A DNA stretch of 64,000 nucleotides from Protula sp. h YS-2021 (lineage: Eukaryota > Annelida > Polychaeta > Sabellida > Serpulidae), in assembly GCA_949752745.1 (NCBI GenBank), contig OX457031.1, positions 46,271,257 through 46,335,256 of the forward strand. The letters are read 5' to 3'. Shown here piece after piece: positions 35,940-60,851 of this stretch (its first letter is position 1; each line of letters opens with the position of its first letter). The notes below the pieces were generated by a model. That model searched no databases, was not told the origin of the DNA, and was given only the letters and a program-made list of their open reading frames with translations. A program made the translations under genes and the position numbers.

Positions 35940-37500
35940 CACACGCTTTGAGGCACTGCTGTGGCGACTTTATGACCGATTAAACGACTCACGAGTCTTT
36001 AGACTATGCTAAAAGTACTCAAAGTAACGCGACAATGATAAACAACTCCTATGTTACGCTTTCTTTTCATCTAACAGTCAACTAAGCATATTTTTTTTTA
36101 CAAATAACACATTTCTTTCCACGTTTGGCCATTCGATTTTAGTCACTTGTCATTTTAACTTCAACGGAGCCCATAAGCCAATTCGTACTTTGACTTTTCC
36201 GACAGAGGTGTCGTTGGGGATACATTATACAGAAATGATAAGGAAAAACATCAAAATTCCAATTTTCTTTTAACGTTGGAATTTTCAAATTTAATAAGCT
36301 GTCGTCTGAACTTTCAAAAACTATTTTACGTTTTATTCTGCCTCTTTCGTAGCCCCCTTGATTATGCTTTGGTACAACGGAATTTTGTTAATTTTTCACG
36401 GTTTTTTCTTTTCATCATCTCTGTATCCCAACCCAATACGGTCCAAAAACCAAAATGTTTCCATAAAATTCCCTGCTTCTCGATAATCTCGCCTGTGTCA
36501 ACCAAAGTACGAACTAAGGCCGGTAAGGCCATGACCTCTCCATGTAAACTAGGTCTACTGGTAATTTTTTGTACACTTTGTACAGGAAAAGATACCGACA
36601 TTCAACGATGGCGAAGTTCATGGGCAAGTGGCATGCAAATTAATGTCATTAAAAAAATAAATTCTCCCACACAATAGTTTCACAAAGTTCTGGCAAATGT
36701 ACAAACATACGTATTCGTCCACTCAAAAGATGTTTCGCCTATTACCCAGTTGACGGCATCGGATTAAAAGAGTGTGATTTCGCTTACCAGGGGAGCGATA
36801 TATGGTACGGAATACGGAAATAAAAAGCTTAGTTAAATGTTCATTTTGCACGTAAAACCTTCTTTACAGTGGAAATTTTTATTAGTTCAAGGGGCAATTG
36901 TTATATTTCAATGAGGAAAGTGTGAAAATATTGTCGGGTTGGACAAAGTTATTAAGATTTAGATTTGTCTCATGTCCATATCGAAGTGTCATGTCCATAT
37001 CCTTTTCCGCGTATAAGCCAATTCTCCACTTTCGGTGGGTCTTTCCGGTGGTATTGTTTCGACGGCAAATTATTTTGGATAAATTTAAAAAAAATGATAA
37101 TGGAAAAACATAAAAATTCTAACTTTCTTTCAACATGCACACTTTCAAATTTATAAACGCATCATATGATTTTTAAAAATTATTTTACATATTATTCAGT
37201 CCCTTTAATAGCCAATAAGTGAGTATGTTTCTGGCAAAATGGAAATTTGTTGAAATTTGGCAGTTTTTTTTTTCTTTCTTAACATCCTTACCAAAAACTG
37301 AATTCAGCCGAAAGTCCAAGTGTGATTTGGCTTATTAAAGATTGTCTCTGATTTGCAAAAACGGCATTACGGAGACTTTCAGTAAAGGTTTGTATAATTC
37401 GGACTGGTATGTAGAATTTGAGCCTCAGAACACAGAGTGTGATTTTTCTGACAACGAGATATTCGTATACAGAATAAAAGTAAAGAAGAGCCGACTCTGA
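35940..37500. repeat. Long dispersed repeat, copy B
   Basis: 35945-36066 matches 2037-2160, and 37375-37433 matches 3007-3070, in the same order. Internally, 36176-36362 and 37015-37213 are diverged direct copies of one another (AGCCAATTC...TTT, AAAACATAAAAATTC, TTTCAAATTTAATAA, ATTATTTTAC). Copy B lacks the 3.8-kb insertion found in copy A, so it shows the uninterrupted context. Confidence 0.6.
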
Positions 37501-40500
37501 GCTACGTAGAGTGACTTGGAGCTGACAGAGCAAATATCCCCACGCAAGACATGAAAATTATACTTTCACAGATGAACCCTAGGCTGAATATGTTTTAGGG
37601 AAAATATCAGAATTACTTTTATCTCACTCAACAATGACTTTAACTTCTTTTTAAATTCCATTTTTTATTTTTCCAACGGCCTCTACACTTAACCGTTCAC
37701 ATTCAACCACTACCGATTTCACGCCGAAACATCGACTAAACAGTACTACAATTTATTTCTGCTGTTGATATATATTGCCATTGTACAGTTATGGATTGAA
37801 TTGAATAACTTTATTTGCGGGCTCTCAAAAATACATATATACATATATATAATTGAGTTCCATAGAGAAAAAAACTTGCATTAATGCATTAAGTCACAAA
37901 GTAAAATGAGCATGCAAGCATTGCAATCAAAAGATTCCACGCAGGTATGGAAAATTTCACAAACTATCGTATTAAAATAACATATGCCATGTAAAATTAG
38001 GCAGTTTAAAAATAAGAAATGAAACACTCAGTAAACAGTATCTAGAGCCATTCTTTGATTCCACATTCATTATTTCGTAAATAATTAGATAGCAATTCGA
38101 ATCTCGTGTAATGGTGCATAAATATTTATTATACTTAAAATGATGTTTAATTACACTAAAACTGATTAAAAGAAATTGAAAGTAAGTAAAGCTGATTAAT
38201 TTTTTCTCTCCAATGGCAGCTTTTATCAGATATTCACATAATACAGCTTTCAACCTGGCAACTAAAATCTCGAATAACCCTGCAAAAGTCTCTTCGGTGG
38301 TAAAATTATCTTTAGTATCACTAAAACTTGTTACATATGGAAAACAATCGAATTCGTCCAACTGCTTTGCGAGAAAAGCAATTGTTTTGAAGAAAACTGA
38401 GCCTTTTCACTAAAGCTGATTTTAAACTGGTATCATCTTTTATTATAAGGGGCCTTTGAATAGTTGGGATTACATGTTTCTATTGCTCTGGTTTCATTTT
38501 GTTACCACTCCAGCACAGGAAATAGAGGAGGGAGGGAAGGATGAATTTCGTGGTTGGACAATTGTTTCTCGAGTATCGAGTGTTTATGGTAAAATGGTAG
38601 TGTCCTCTAAAGAGTATCTTTGTTATTTTTACTTGCGTCGACGCTAACATTGAACAAGTTTTACTTACATGGATTTCACAATAAAGTATATTCTGGAAGT
38701 CGAAACTATTTGAAGCCAGATGTCTACTTAGATTCGGTGGCAACGATGTCGGTGATGATGTCTCTGACCGTCGTTGTGAAGAGTCCTTCAATATTTGAGT
38801 TGTTCGCTTGAACAGAACAATCCAGTAAATTCAGGGAGTTCTACATACTGGAGTTCCTCATGTCGACAGCCTTCGTGCATAAGGCAATCGTGGACAAGTT
38901 GCAGGGTGTGTTCTTTGTGACGCTAGTCTCAGGAAAAGAGAAGAAAAATAAGGTCCTAGTGAATAAACTAATACGAAGGTTGTGTTAGTTGAAGGAAGGG
39001 GGGAGGGGTAGGTGGCAGTCCAATATTATTGCTCTATTTTCATTATTTCTCAAAAGGGCAGGCACCTTATCTGCAAGTGTCATACCAGCGATGCCTGATT
39101 CAGAGAAGGAGACGTTGTTTTCAGAAGCGCTCCCTCTCCCGATCACCTAATAAACTAACGGTTATCATTCTTCTACACAGAAGCATCTCGTAATATAATT
39201 TCTGAAAAGTTATTTTGTTGATATCGCCTATTTAACTGTCTTTAACATTCCTTAAAACAACTATTTTAGTTTAAGAGCGAATAGCCAAATAATGAAAAAA
39301 GTAAAGAATGTTATGAATGATGCGCCGTACGTTCACCATAGGGCACTTTCACTTAATTTAGTATCAGAGGCGGAACTGCATCAACTTACAGTTTGCGGGA
39401 TAAGTATATCCTAATGCATTTGTATCACATAAGATGCAGACACAACTCAACAAATTGAAGCATACAGGGCTTATAGCAGAGAAAGAGGCAATTGTAAGTG
39501 CTGCCTCTTCCTCTACTATAAGAATGACTTTCCCTAAACGTGACCGTCTGTGGTTTTTGTTTCAGAACCTATGATTTCTGCTCGGCCTATTTTAGAACCA
39601 AAAGAAGGAATAATTCAGTCAGTACAGAATTTCCATTCCCTTTTAGACAGCATCTTCTTACAAAACTCCGAAATATAAGCAGTGACGTTCTTATTATTAT
39701 TATTATTATTGTTATTATTATTATCATTATTATCGTTTCTGTGTTATAATAATCATTATTATATTCGTGCCAAATATGAAAACGCGCTTTGTTAGGGATA
39801 TCAGAGAACTATTCTGGTTATTCTGGTTATTTTTAATGGTCATCTGTGAATGCATACTCGTATATAGATTCTGCAACTACATGTCACTCGGTAAAATTTT
39901 GAGGATTTGTGATAGTATCTTATTGAGATAAATGCTTAAAAATTTTGTTTCTTTTTTCTAGTGTCAGGCTGCACGGTATTGGCAGATGACGAAGCAAAGT
40001 TAAATCACAAAAACATAAACTTTTGATCGTCCAGCACAGAAACTTGTATTAATATCTTTCAAATACAACTCTTTAAGTGCATTTTTAGAATCAGTTTGTA
40101 TAATAATTTAATCACTAATGCAGATCTGTATGAAACAACAAGGAGACACCTTGGTTGGACAAAAATAAAGAAACGCCAGTAGACGTTCTGAAAAAGCATA
40201 TCACATATTATAAATTATAAAAGGGACTTACACTCAATTACTCAACTCAGATTTCTTGACTTTTAATTAAAGAACTGGATAAGATTATCCAAATGCCTTA
40301 GCTATATCTACAAAAGATAATGAAGGTGTGACACTGATGCTTTTCATTGCTTTACACCAGTGGCTCTTTAGCAGCTCTTGACTGGTTAAGGTGGTTCACC
40401 ACAGAAGACTGAAGGTTTCAACAGTAATGTTATGTATGAGGATTGTCCAAAACATCTTTTTTTCCTTCTGTCTTCCAACAGTGACGCCTATTTGCTATTG

Positions 40501-40943
40501 CGATTGCTGACTACTAGACTCCAGTTTCAATACTGTCAGGCGCTGGACACGTCATTTCTTAGTAGAAACTAATGTTAAGAGTTCAGTGTTCATTTATCTG
40601 AGTTGTGTCACGCTGTCGACTCTTTTGAATTTTAGGGGCAGTGAAAATATTGCAATTGAAACTATCAATCACAAAAGCCAGTCTCAGTACAACAAAATTC
40701 ATAGAACTGTTGGCTGACAATTTTTACTGGTGTTAAAAACGCTACAAGACCTATCAGAAAAATCCATAACGGAGACTGAAGACGCAATTATAAAGGCAAA
40801 AAAACCTCGACATAACCGGTCTCTTCTAATGATACCACAAGTAAGAAAATGCTGATAGCTTAGCAGCTGCTTTGGCTTAGAGATATAAACGAGGCGTTAA
40901 ATCAAAAGCAACTACTCAAATCTCAATGATTCCAGGAAGTAGG

Positions 40944-41010
40944 TGGTGTGAGTTAGCTTAGTGGATTAGAGTGTTGGTCCATGATCCTTGCCTCCTTGTT
41001 CAAATCCAAC
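40944..41010 (+). repeat. tRNA-like segment (SINE head or tRNA pseudogene)
   Basis: GTTAGCTTAGTGG (40952-40964) fits a polymerase III A box and GTTCAAATCC (40998-41007) a B box, about 45 bases apart as in a tRNA gene. The acceptor and anticodon arms do not pair well, so this is not a functional tRNA. A tRNA-derived SINE is more likely; its 3' limit is unclear. Confidence 0.55.
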
Positions 41011-42002
41011 AGAGGTGTTTAGGAGAAGATTTACTCCATTGAACTGTTTATTTGTTTATATGTGGTAGATCGGGTGATAAAATTCGGGAATGAAAATTAA
41101 AAAGACTAGGGAAACGTCAATAATAAGGCGGTTCACTGGAGTCATGGGAGTTGCTTGGAGACTAAATTAGATTTCGTATTGACTATGTGGAGGTATGAGC
41201 TGCAGAAAATAACCAGTTGAAGACTTAACATTGATTTGCCGTGAATGTAGTATGCCTCGTTATTTAACTAAAGTATTTTATATTGAAATTTCTATCGTTA
41301 GTAATTCTGACTTCCATTTCAATTGCGAGCAATCTGAACACAAACGATATTGTCATATGACTCACAGTATAATGGTATTTCAAATTTGGACTATTTTTTA
41401 CTGAAATAGGCTCATCTGTCCATATGGATATGAGTATGTAATTCGAAAGTTAAATACATGCATAAAGGTTCTAAGAAAGGAGAAAGTCATAGCTTGACAA
41501 GACAAAGTGCCAAATAAAATAGACGAAAATTTACATTAGATAAAATTTGGAAATATTTTTAATACACCATGAAATGTGTAATAGAGTCATGTATCCCTGT
41601 TTAAGTAATCTACAATCAGCGTAACCTACCCTTAAATAATGGGTTACAAACATTGTGTAAAAGACCAAAAGAAGCGTGCTTCTACGAAAAGAAGAGCAAG
41701 AAAGACATATAGTTTGCATAGAAGTTTCATAACAAAGTTTCAAAATGCTTCGTGAAGGTACTACTTCAATCTGAGAGGAAACCAAAGTCTGTTCATAGGC
41801 TTGTGTTGACAGCTATGTTGAACGGATGTAACATTTCATGGAGCTTATATGTTCACCATTCAAATTTTAAAGTTTTTTGTCCATTTCTTATTAAAAAGGT
41901 TTTCCTCAAAAGTACCTCATTAGCTTACTGTCATAATTGGTAATTCGACTTGTTCAGTTTATCTTTCAACTGTTGCACTCTTACATAAGTGTCAAAGGTT
42001 CT

Positions 42003-54166
<12,164 letters not shown>

Positions 54167-56550
54167 TGTTGACACAGCTGGTTCCACGACGGGCCTTTAT
54201 GATACAGCTGGTTCCGTGAAGGACTATGTTGCAACTGGTACGGAAGAAGCCAGATGTTCATACAATTTTTTGTGCTGTGGTTATAACCTTCAGTGGACAA
54301 GGTAGATAAAACAAATTGTTACCATACAAGTGTATGTACAAGTCGCAAGCCTGCATTCAGGTATTCTACCCTTTTCCGAACGGCACCAAACGATCCAACA
54401 TTTTAACATAGGTAACTTCGTATGGGTTGAAACAGATTGAAATGCATATAAACATTGTTATTCCTTTCAACTGTCTACTATTTAAAAAGAAGAAGAAAAA
54501 TAATATTAGCTAGCCAGCACCCTGTTTTGACGACCAGACAGCTTCCATTTTTTGCTGGATAGTTAAGAAAGTGAACTATCTGTTCGAGTGCGTGTGTTTG
54601 GGGGGGGGGGGGGGGGGGTTCCAACACAACATGTAGTGCTGAATGAAATACCCCTCCCCCTTTTCTGACAAAATGTGCACCCCGCACGGACCGCAACTGC
54701 CTCGGAATCCCACGCACACTTATACTACCAAGGACTCCCCCCCCCCAACCCCCGGCCCGCTGATCTGTTTCAGATATGTCTGTTTTTTAGTTGGCAGTAT
54801 CGTTCAAGTCAATAATATAAAATTGTCTGTACATTTTTGTGTTAAGAAATAAATTGAGAATAAATTAAGTGCTCTATGAAATTTGATAGTAAGTGCTGTA
54901 AACACTAGAAAGGTATCTAAATGTACCGGCAAGAAAAAATAATAAGCATGTATATTTTACAGGTACAATCTACAGTATTTCTCATGTTTACTAGCTGGAA
55001 GTAAACAACACCATCTGTTTGATTTGTTCGCCTTCAATATCTGTTCCTTTAGCAGACTTGATTCCGTTCAGGAATATATACTTTGAATGCAAAGATCTTT
55101 AGGTGCCCTTCTTTTCATAAAATACACATTGAATACTTGGTACAAGCAGGCCATATTGTAAACATTGACTATATTTAGTGGAATCAGCAAAGGCCATAGG
55201 ACTATATCAAAGCACGATTGATGACGCCATCCTTTGTTGTAAGCGTGTAAAATTGTTCACTAATACATCCTTGCTTGAACATTACACACTAACTTGGACA
55301 AAAGAGTGTCCAAGAACAGCCGACCCAGCTGCGACAGGACTGCAGTTAACTGGACGGTTTACTGTTAACAGTTAACTGAAATCTCCTGTCGAGGTCTGGC
55401 AAAAACGCACATAACCGCTCGAACATACTAATGAGAAAGAAAGATAGAAAATCTTTATTCGCAGTGAAAGAAGTTCCCATATATTATTACTTTATTGCTA
55501 TTGTTATATTGCGTCTTTTGTTCCTGTAATTAAAAAAAAAAAACTTGCGAATTCTAATGTTTGGCAGTTATAGGGGGTCCATGAATAAATTTGATAACTG
55601 CACTTATCAACAGTAGACAAAAACCAGAAACAATGTCCTGTGAAAATGGTTGAAGCAAGGTTAATAAAACTTGCCACACGATCAACCATCATATTCACGA
55701 AAGTTAAACCAGGGGTGGAGGGGGGGGGGGGCTGTGGAGGAGGCACGGATCCGAATTCCACGTGAAAAAGATTTACCAGTGGTGGATCCTGGGGCAGTTC
55801 AGGGGTTGCAACCCCCCCCCCCCCTCTGTCCTCTAAATTCGAAAAAAATAGACGTTAAACTTCATGTCTCCAGAAAAAAGTTCGACTGGTAAACGCGCTG
55901 CTTCGGGTAATTTTAAAGCTGACTCCCCCTCCTCCACCATTGACCAAACCCGTATCCTCCCGTTTACAGGAAATCCAAAAAAAAAACAAAAAACAAAAAA
56001 AACAAAAACAAAAAAAAAACTATGTATCAAGGTATCCAACCGTACGGATTACGTAGTTTGTACGCTGGTCGTGACACCCCATGTTAAGAGTAGTGATTCT
56101 CCTGGGTCAAAAGTGAGGTGCCAAATAGGGCGGAAGCTGTCAGCCAGTGCACAGAACTAATATCCCATAATGTCTGTCCATCCGTTCTGCTGTCCCAACC
56201 TGTAATAATATATCTTAAAGGGATTCGGTTTCTTTCTTTCACGTGGCTAAGAAACATGCGGTTACATTTAGTTTTTCATAAAAATTGACAAAATTATAAA
56301 AATGCCATTACAGCTCGGGACTTGAGCATTTAGCACACACTATGTTTTGGTTCAGTTATCGTTCAAGGGGTCCGGTTTCGTACTTGTAGTGTAGGGCTTC
56401 GCGGCGTTTGATATTTTTGGGTTTTCTAAAAAATGTGCGCATTATATCTTAATAGGTATTCAATTGATTCCGTTTCTTTCTTCTACAAAGAAAGACCATA
56501 TACTTGAGCCATGCGATGTGTTTTCCGTTTTTTTTTTTTAAATTACAAAC
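54167..56550. other. 5' flank of the alpha-galactosidase gene; no gene seen
   Basis: It contains long poly-G/poly-C runs (54599-54617, 54739-54747, 55718-55731, 55808-55823), an A-rich stretch (55976-56018) and two diverged copies of a GATTC-GTTTCTTTCTT...ATGCCATTACAGCT segment (56219-56312 and 56469-56590). The promoter of the alpha-galactosidase gene presumably lies just 5' of 54166, but I see no convincing TATA box. Confidence 0.45.
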
Positions 56551-57035
56551 AAATGCTAAAATACCAAAGGGGAAAATGGCATTACAGCTGTTGGGATAGT
56601 GTAGGGGTTTTTCCAATTTATTAAATGACTTAAATTTAAATAAACGGTCAAGTGAAAAAAAGTGAACTCAAGGAGCTGTCAAATAAAATTATTTGTTCTA
56701 TATTTTAACGCAGTACACGTCTATGTTGTTCATGTGGTATATCGGCCATTATTGCAACTCATATAATTGACCAAAGTGTATTCGCGCTATTTTAACTGCT
56801 TTTGTGATTATGCGATTGTAGCTTAAATTTGCTGTTGCAATGATGAGATAAAAAACTTTCTATAGGTCGGTTTGTAAACTATGGTAGAGTAGCGAGTGAT
56901 ACTGAACTGCAGGTCGAGCCGTAGCTCATGTTCCTCACCACGACTCACTCTTACTTAGCCTCGCACTATGGAAAATATGTATATGTAAGTTGCTGCATTA
57001 AACGACAATTCAAGTTAAAGTAAACGGTATATAAA
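56551..57035. repeat. 485-bp direct repeat, left copy
   Basis: It starts AAATGCTAAAATACCAAAGG and ends TTCAAGTTAAAGTAAACGGTA. It is nearly identical (roughly 7 differences seen by eye) to 57592-58078. The segment contains GAACTGCAGGTCGAGCCGTAGC, faintly like a polymerase III B box, but no A box at the right distance is convincing. Confidence 0.93.
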
Positions 57036-57591
57036 AAGTAAAATAATGTATTCAGGTGCTGCGAGATCCAGAGGACTGCTAACTGCGCGTCTGTGAATGA
57101 GAATGACTGTTAGAAGTGGTTGTGGTGTGTTGATGTGATGAGTTGTGGCGTGTTATTTTTAAAGAAAACATATATAATTGAAAATTGAAATTATAGAAGT
57201 GTGGGGGGGGGGGGGGCGGTTATGGCTGATTCATAAATGTTTGGATGTATTTTTTATTGATGGACCAAATAGATAAAGGTGAAAAGTGAGAGAATAATGT
57301 GTAATTTTTGGTGAATTCTTCTTAGATATCAACCGCGCTAGTAAATCTCAATTTATAATTTATTATTTTATTAATTGTCCTTATATTGAATTGCTCGATT
57401 GTTCCATTGAGCGTTAAATTGATCACTTGTCTGATATAGCATTGAAAACCTGTGGGATTAATTGATGTAAAATTCATGATTGTTCACATATTTTAATGCC
57501 CTTTCGCTACCCATCCCTATGTGGTTGAAAATCGACTAAAAACAGCGTCGATTATTCACAGCATATTTGCTAAAACAAGGATAATATGCTA

Positions 57592-58078
57592 AAATGCTAA
57601 AATACCAAAGGGGAAAATGGCATTACAGCTGTTGGGATAGTGTAGGGGTTTTTCCAATTTATTAAATGACTTAAATTTAAATTAACGGTCAAGTGAAAGA
57701 AAGGTGAACTCAAGGAGCTGTCAAGTAAAATTATTTGTTCTATATTTTAACGCAGTACACGTCTATGTTGTTCATGTGGTATATCGGCCATTATTGCAAC
57801 TCATATATTTGACCAAAGTGTATTCGCGCTATTTTAACTGCTTTTGTGATTATGCGATTGTAGCTTAAATTTGCTGTTGCAATGATGAGATAAAAAACTT
57901 TCTATAGGCCGGTTTGTAAACTATGGTAGAGTAGCGAGTGATACTGAACTGCAGGTCGAGCCGTAGCTCATGTTCCTCACCACGACTCACTCTTACTTAG
58001 CCTCGTACTATGGAAAATATGTATATGTAAGTTGCTGCATTAAACGACAATTCAAGTTAAAGTAAACGGTAGATAAAA
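57592..58078. repeat. 485-bp direct repeat, right copy
   Basis: Second copy of 56551-57035, separated by about 556 bp of unrelated sequence that includes a poly-G run (57203-57216). Its right end coincides with the start of the inverted repeat at 58076, so the junction marks an insertion or rearrangement boundary. Confidence 0.93.
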
Positions 58079-58450
58079 TTCGCGTTTTTATCCAATTAAA
58101 ACGGATTTTTGTTTGTACAAATGTTGTAGCTGTTTAGTTGGACCGAACCGACGTTTCAAAAGTATCATCCATACCTTTTCTCGCCCGTAAACTCATAGAA
58201 TTGGATGACCCAAACTAAGTGAGGGTCTCCTATTCTTGAAATTTCCTTAACTGCCAAGTGCTCTCCTCTGTAAGTAACCCCCAGGTGGCGCCACTAACGT
58301 CACTTTGAATCCTGACGCTCCGAAGAAGTGGGCCCCGATGTAGGGGGAGGAGAGGGCTGGTTAATGTTAGCGTCGGTTCGATCCAACTAAACAGCTACAA
58401 CATTTGTACAAACAAAAATCCGTTTTAATTGGATAAAAACGCGAATTTTG
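58076..58450. repeat. ~75-bp inverted repeat pair at the DIRS-like element's 3' side
   Basis: 58076-58149 (AAAATTCGCGTTTTTATCC...CAGCTGTTTAG-type sequence) is the exact reverse complement of 58377-58450 except for one base. A third, diverged copy in the first orientation starts at 58445 (ATTTTGTTCATACAAATG...AGCTGCC...TTGGATCGAGCCGACG). About 230 bp lie between the arms, including GGCGCCACTAACGT, which recurs at 58695. DIRS elements have inverted termini and an internal complementary region, so these are probably the 3' terminal repeats. They could instead be a separate MITE. Confidence 0.75.
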
Positions 58451-59265
58451 TTCATACAAATGACTTATAGCTGCCGTTGGATCGAGCCGACGCTTGAAAA
58501 TCAGATTAACTCAGAGGAAGGCTACATCTGGGGCGCACGAACTGCGGGCGTCGCCCGTACTACATTATCCAACGCAGAAACAAACACAGATAATTTGATT
58601 GAAGATTTAATTTTCTCAACTAAACGGAGTGCAACAAGTGAATAAGTATCTTTGGTGCCCACATGGGCGCCATAATTCATGGCGCACAAGCTGGGGCGCC
58701 ACTAACGTGTCGAGCACCCGGAGGGGGCTATGTCCCCCCCCCCGCGTTTTTTTTTGCCGCCACCCGCAGTGGCTGGTGGCCCCGCTGCGTGCCCCCAAAA
58801 TTCTTGATGGGTCCCGGCCCATCGATGCTGTGGGGCCGCCGCCTGGTTTCGTGCCCCCCTATTCTCGGTTGTGGGCCCCACCTGGTGGACCGAGAGGGGA
58901 TGGGGGCCCGCGTGAGGCTGTTGGGGCCCCCGTGTATCTGGGCGCCGAGCGCAGGAGCGCTGTCTGTGGGTTCCGGTGTTGGCCCCAACTGTCATGGCGC
59001 CGCAGTCCCGGCCTAGTGACCCGAAGAACGAACTAACTTCTTAACTAGTGAGAGAATAATGTCCCGGGAGTAGCCTCTTGCTGGAGCTGTTGTGGGGCCG
59101 TTCCCCACCTGGAGGGGCGATGCCCCATGTAACTGCAAGACTATTGTGATCTGTTCTTCTGTTTGAGAGGCTTCTCTCCTGGCTTGTGGCCCTTTTTGCT
59201 CCTCCCTCGATATCTGCAAACAGAAATACATGAGTGCCAGGGTGGAAATGATCATAATGTGCCCA

Positions 59266-59985
59266 TTACTTTGAGTTGATCACCAATTCGGCGGCCTCAA
59301 ACGGCAGCCTGCAGAGCCTGGAAACCGAGTCTCGCGTAAAATCCTGCAAATAGAATTTTATAAAACTGTTGGGGGATTGCCAGCGGCCCGACTTTAAAAT
59401 TTCCTCCATGGTGGCCCCTTTTACAGCTTTTAACGAGCAGGCCACCTGGCGGATTTCGTGTGGGTGGGCATGAATTGAGTTGGGTCGCCCACTGTCTCGG
59501 TTAAATTCTTCATACGCTGTGACTATTGCTTGTCGCAGGTAGTTAGAAATCGTCGATTTCCCTACGTCTCTATTTATGTGAGGTAGGAAAGAGATGATGA
59601 GGCGTTTCTGCTGCGGGGCCCTTATGGCCTTGGTGGCCGCCAGATACTGCAACAGCGTTGCCACTGGGCGCAGCAGATTCCGCTCACCCTCCGTTTCCCC
59701 TGTTTGCCCCTGCAACGATGGGAGAACTATCTCCGAGAAAGTGCCTTTCCCGTGTGTTATTATATGGGTTTTCCCTAAGAATTCTGCTCTACGCTTCAGG
59801 ATGATTCTTTTGTGATTCTCTTCATACGTGTTATCCTTGTCTATGGCATGTATTTCCCCCCGTCTCTTGCCTGACGCTAAAGCCAGCAGGAACGTAACTT
59901 TAAATGTCAGCTCCTTGAGCAGTGTGCTCTCTTCGTAAGTGAAGCTTTTGCCGCTGAAATAACTCAGTACCACCCCAGGTCCCAC
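59266..59985 (-). pseudogene. DIRS tyrosine recombinase catalytic domain, copy 1
   Basis: This open stretch of about 239 codons contains LLALASGKRRGEIHAI (first catalytic Arg), HAHPHEIRQVAC (the H-x-x-R box), GRWQSPNSFIKFYLQD (including the likely Tyr nucleophile) and a TAA at 59266. That R..HxxR..Y order defines tyrosine recombinases. It starts without a Met: the N-terminal SAM-like domain lies upstream in another frame (60044-60250), separated by two frame breaks (near 60040 and 59980). The enzyme would circularise and integrate the cDNA. Confidence 0.88.
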
Positions 59986-60043
59986 TGTACTATGTGTTTA
60001 GCCGGTTGAGGGCGCTGCAATTTAAAGTTACGGATTAGTTTCG

Positions 60044-60851
60044 TTACTCAATCGTCTTTGGCGGGATCATAGCCGGAAGCATTTTTCCGCATAGCCCCAG
60101 CGCCGATCTATAAACCTCTATCGTTCGTACGCCTACTTGTCTGGACTCGAACAGGTGTATGAAAAAGTCGGCCAATAGCCGGACCGTCGCCGTAACGGGG
60201 TCGATTTGTTTTAGCAGGCACCACCGTTCGAGCACTCTCCACTGTGATTTGTACACTGATTTGGTGGAGTTTGTGTGCACCTCCTGCATGCGTTGTAGTG
60301 CTTGTTGTGAGAAGCCTTGTGCTTTTAACCAGTCCGCTGGTTGCACCACAGGTGGAGGCTTAGGTCCCACGGCTGTTGGTGGTTGTGGGGCCAGTGCGGC
60401 TGATGCACGTACCCCACACCCACCGGCAGCCGTTGTGGTTGTCCCAGCGATAGTCTGGTGAGTAGCGGGTACCACGGTGCCGAGGGGTTGTCTGGGGTCA
60501 ACACTAGCATTTGAAACCGTTCTTCCCTGGCTAGTGTGTCCATCAGGTGGGGCGTTATTGCGTTCGGTGGAAATGCATATAGCACTTCCTGTGGCCATGT
60601 GCAGCTGAGGGCGTCGTTGTCTACTGCTTCCGGATCGTATCAGCTGTTTTGAAAACCTGGTCGCAAATAGGTCCACTTGTGGTGGCCCCAGAGCCGAATG
60701 CTCCACCACCCACTGAAAGCAGCGCCGGCTTAGCGTCCATTCTCCCGACAGGACCTGCCCCTCTCTGGACCCCATATCTGCCAGCACATTGAGGTGACCC
60801 GGGATGTGATGTGGCAACAACGTGATTTGATGTGCTGCCGCTAAATGCCAC
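60044..60851 (-). pseudogene. DIRS RNase H end plus recombinase N-terminal domain, copy 1
   Basis: It starts inside RNase H (IPGHLNVLADMGSRE, carrying the last acidic residue), then VDLFATRFSKQL, typical of DIRS RNase H regions. The typical continuation (LYAFPPNAITPHLMDTLA) is in a different frame at 60325-60585, and the first frame resumes with ADWLKAQGFSQQALQRM and TIEVYRSALGLCGKMLP, the recombinase SAM-like arm-binding domain. So at least two compensating frameshifts are present. Confidence 0.82.

Larger units (their letters stand above)
35544..42002. other. Intergenic region between VPS50 and the alpha-galactosidase gene
   Basis: The VPS50 first exon and promoter, and the alpha-galactosidase 3' untranslated region, must lie in or beyond this interval. 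I could not place any of them. It contains the second long dispersed repeat (35940-37500), a TTA-type microsatellite (39688-39735) and a tRNA-like segment (40944-41010). Open stretches such as 36276-36677 and 37972-38361 show no family motif. Confidence 0.5.

Noticed and set aside
37790..37830. LINE 3' tail on the minus strand (AATAAAGTTATTCAATTCAATCC)
   Set aside because: The tail motif is suggestive, but no coding end (WNSLP-like or FKSRLK-like) was found upstream on that strand.
40944..41010. Functional tRNA gene
   Set aside because: A and B boxes are present, but acceptor and anticodon stems do not pair, so it is listed as a tRNA-like repeat.
58629..59036. Proline/glycine-rich plus-strand frames over 58629-59036 and 61029-61435
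   Set aside because: They arise from the GC-rich 3' region of the DIRS-like element read on the wrong strand, and occur identically in both copies.
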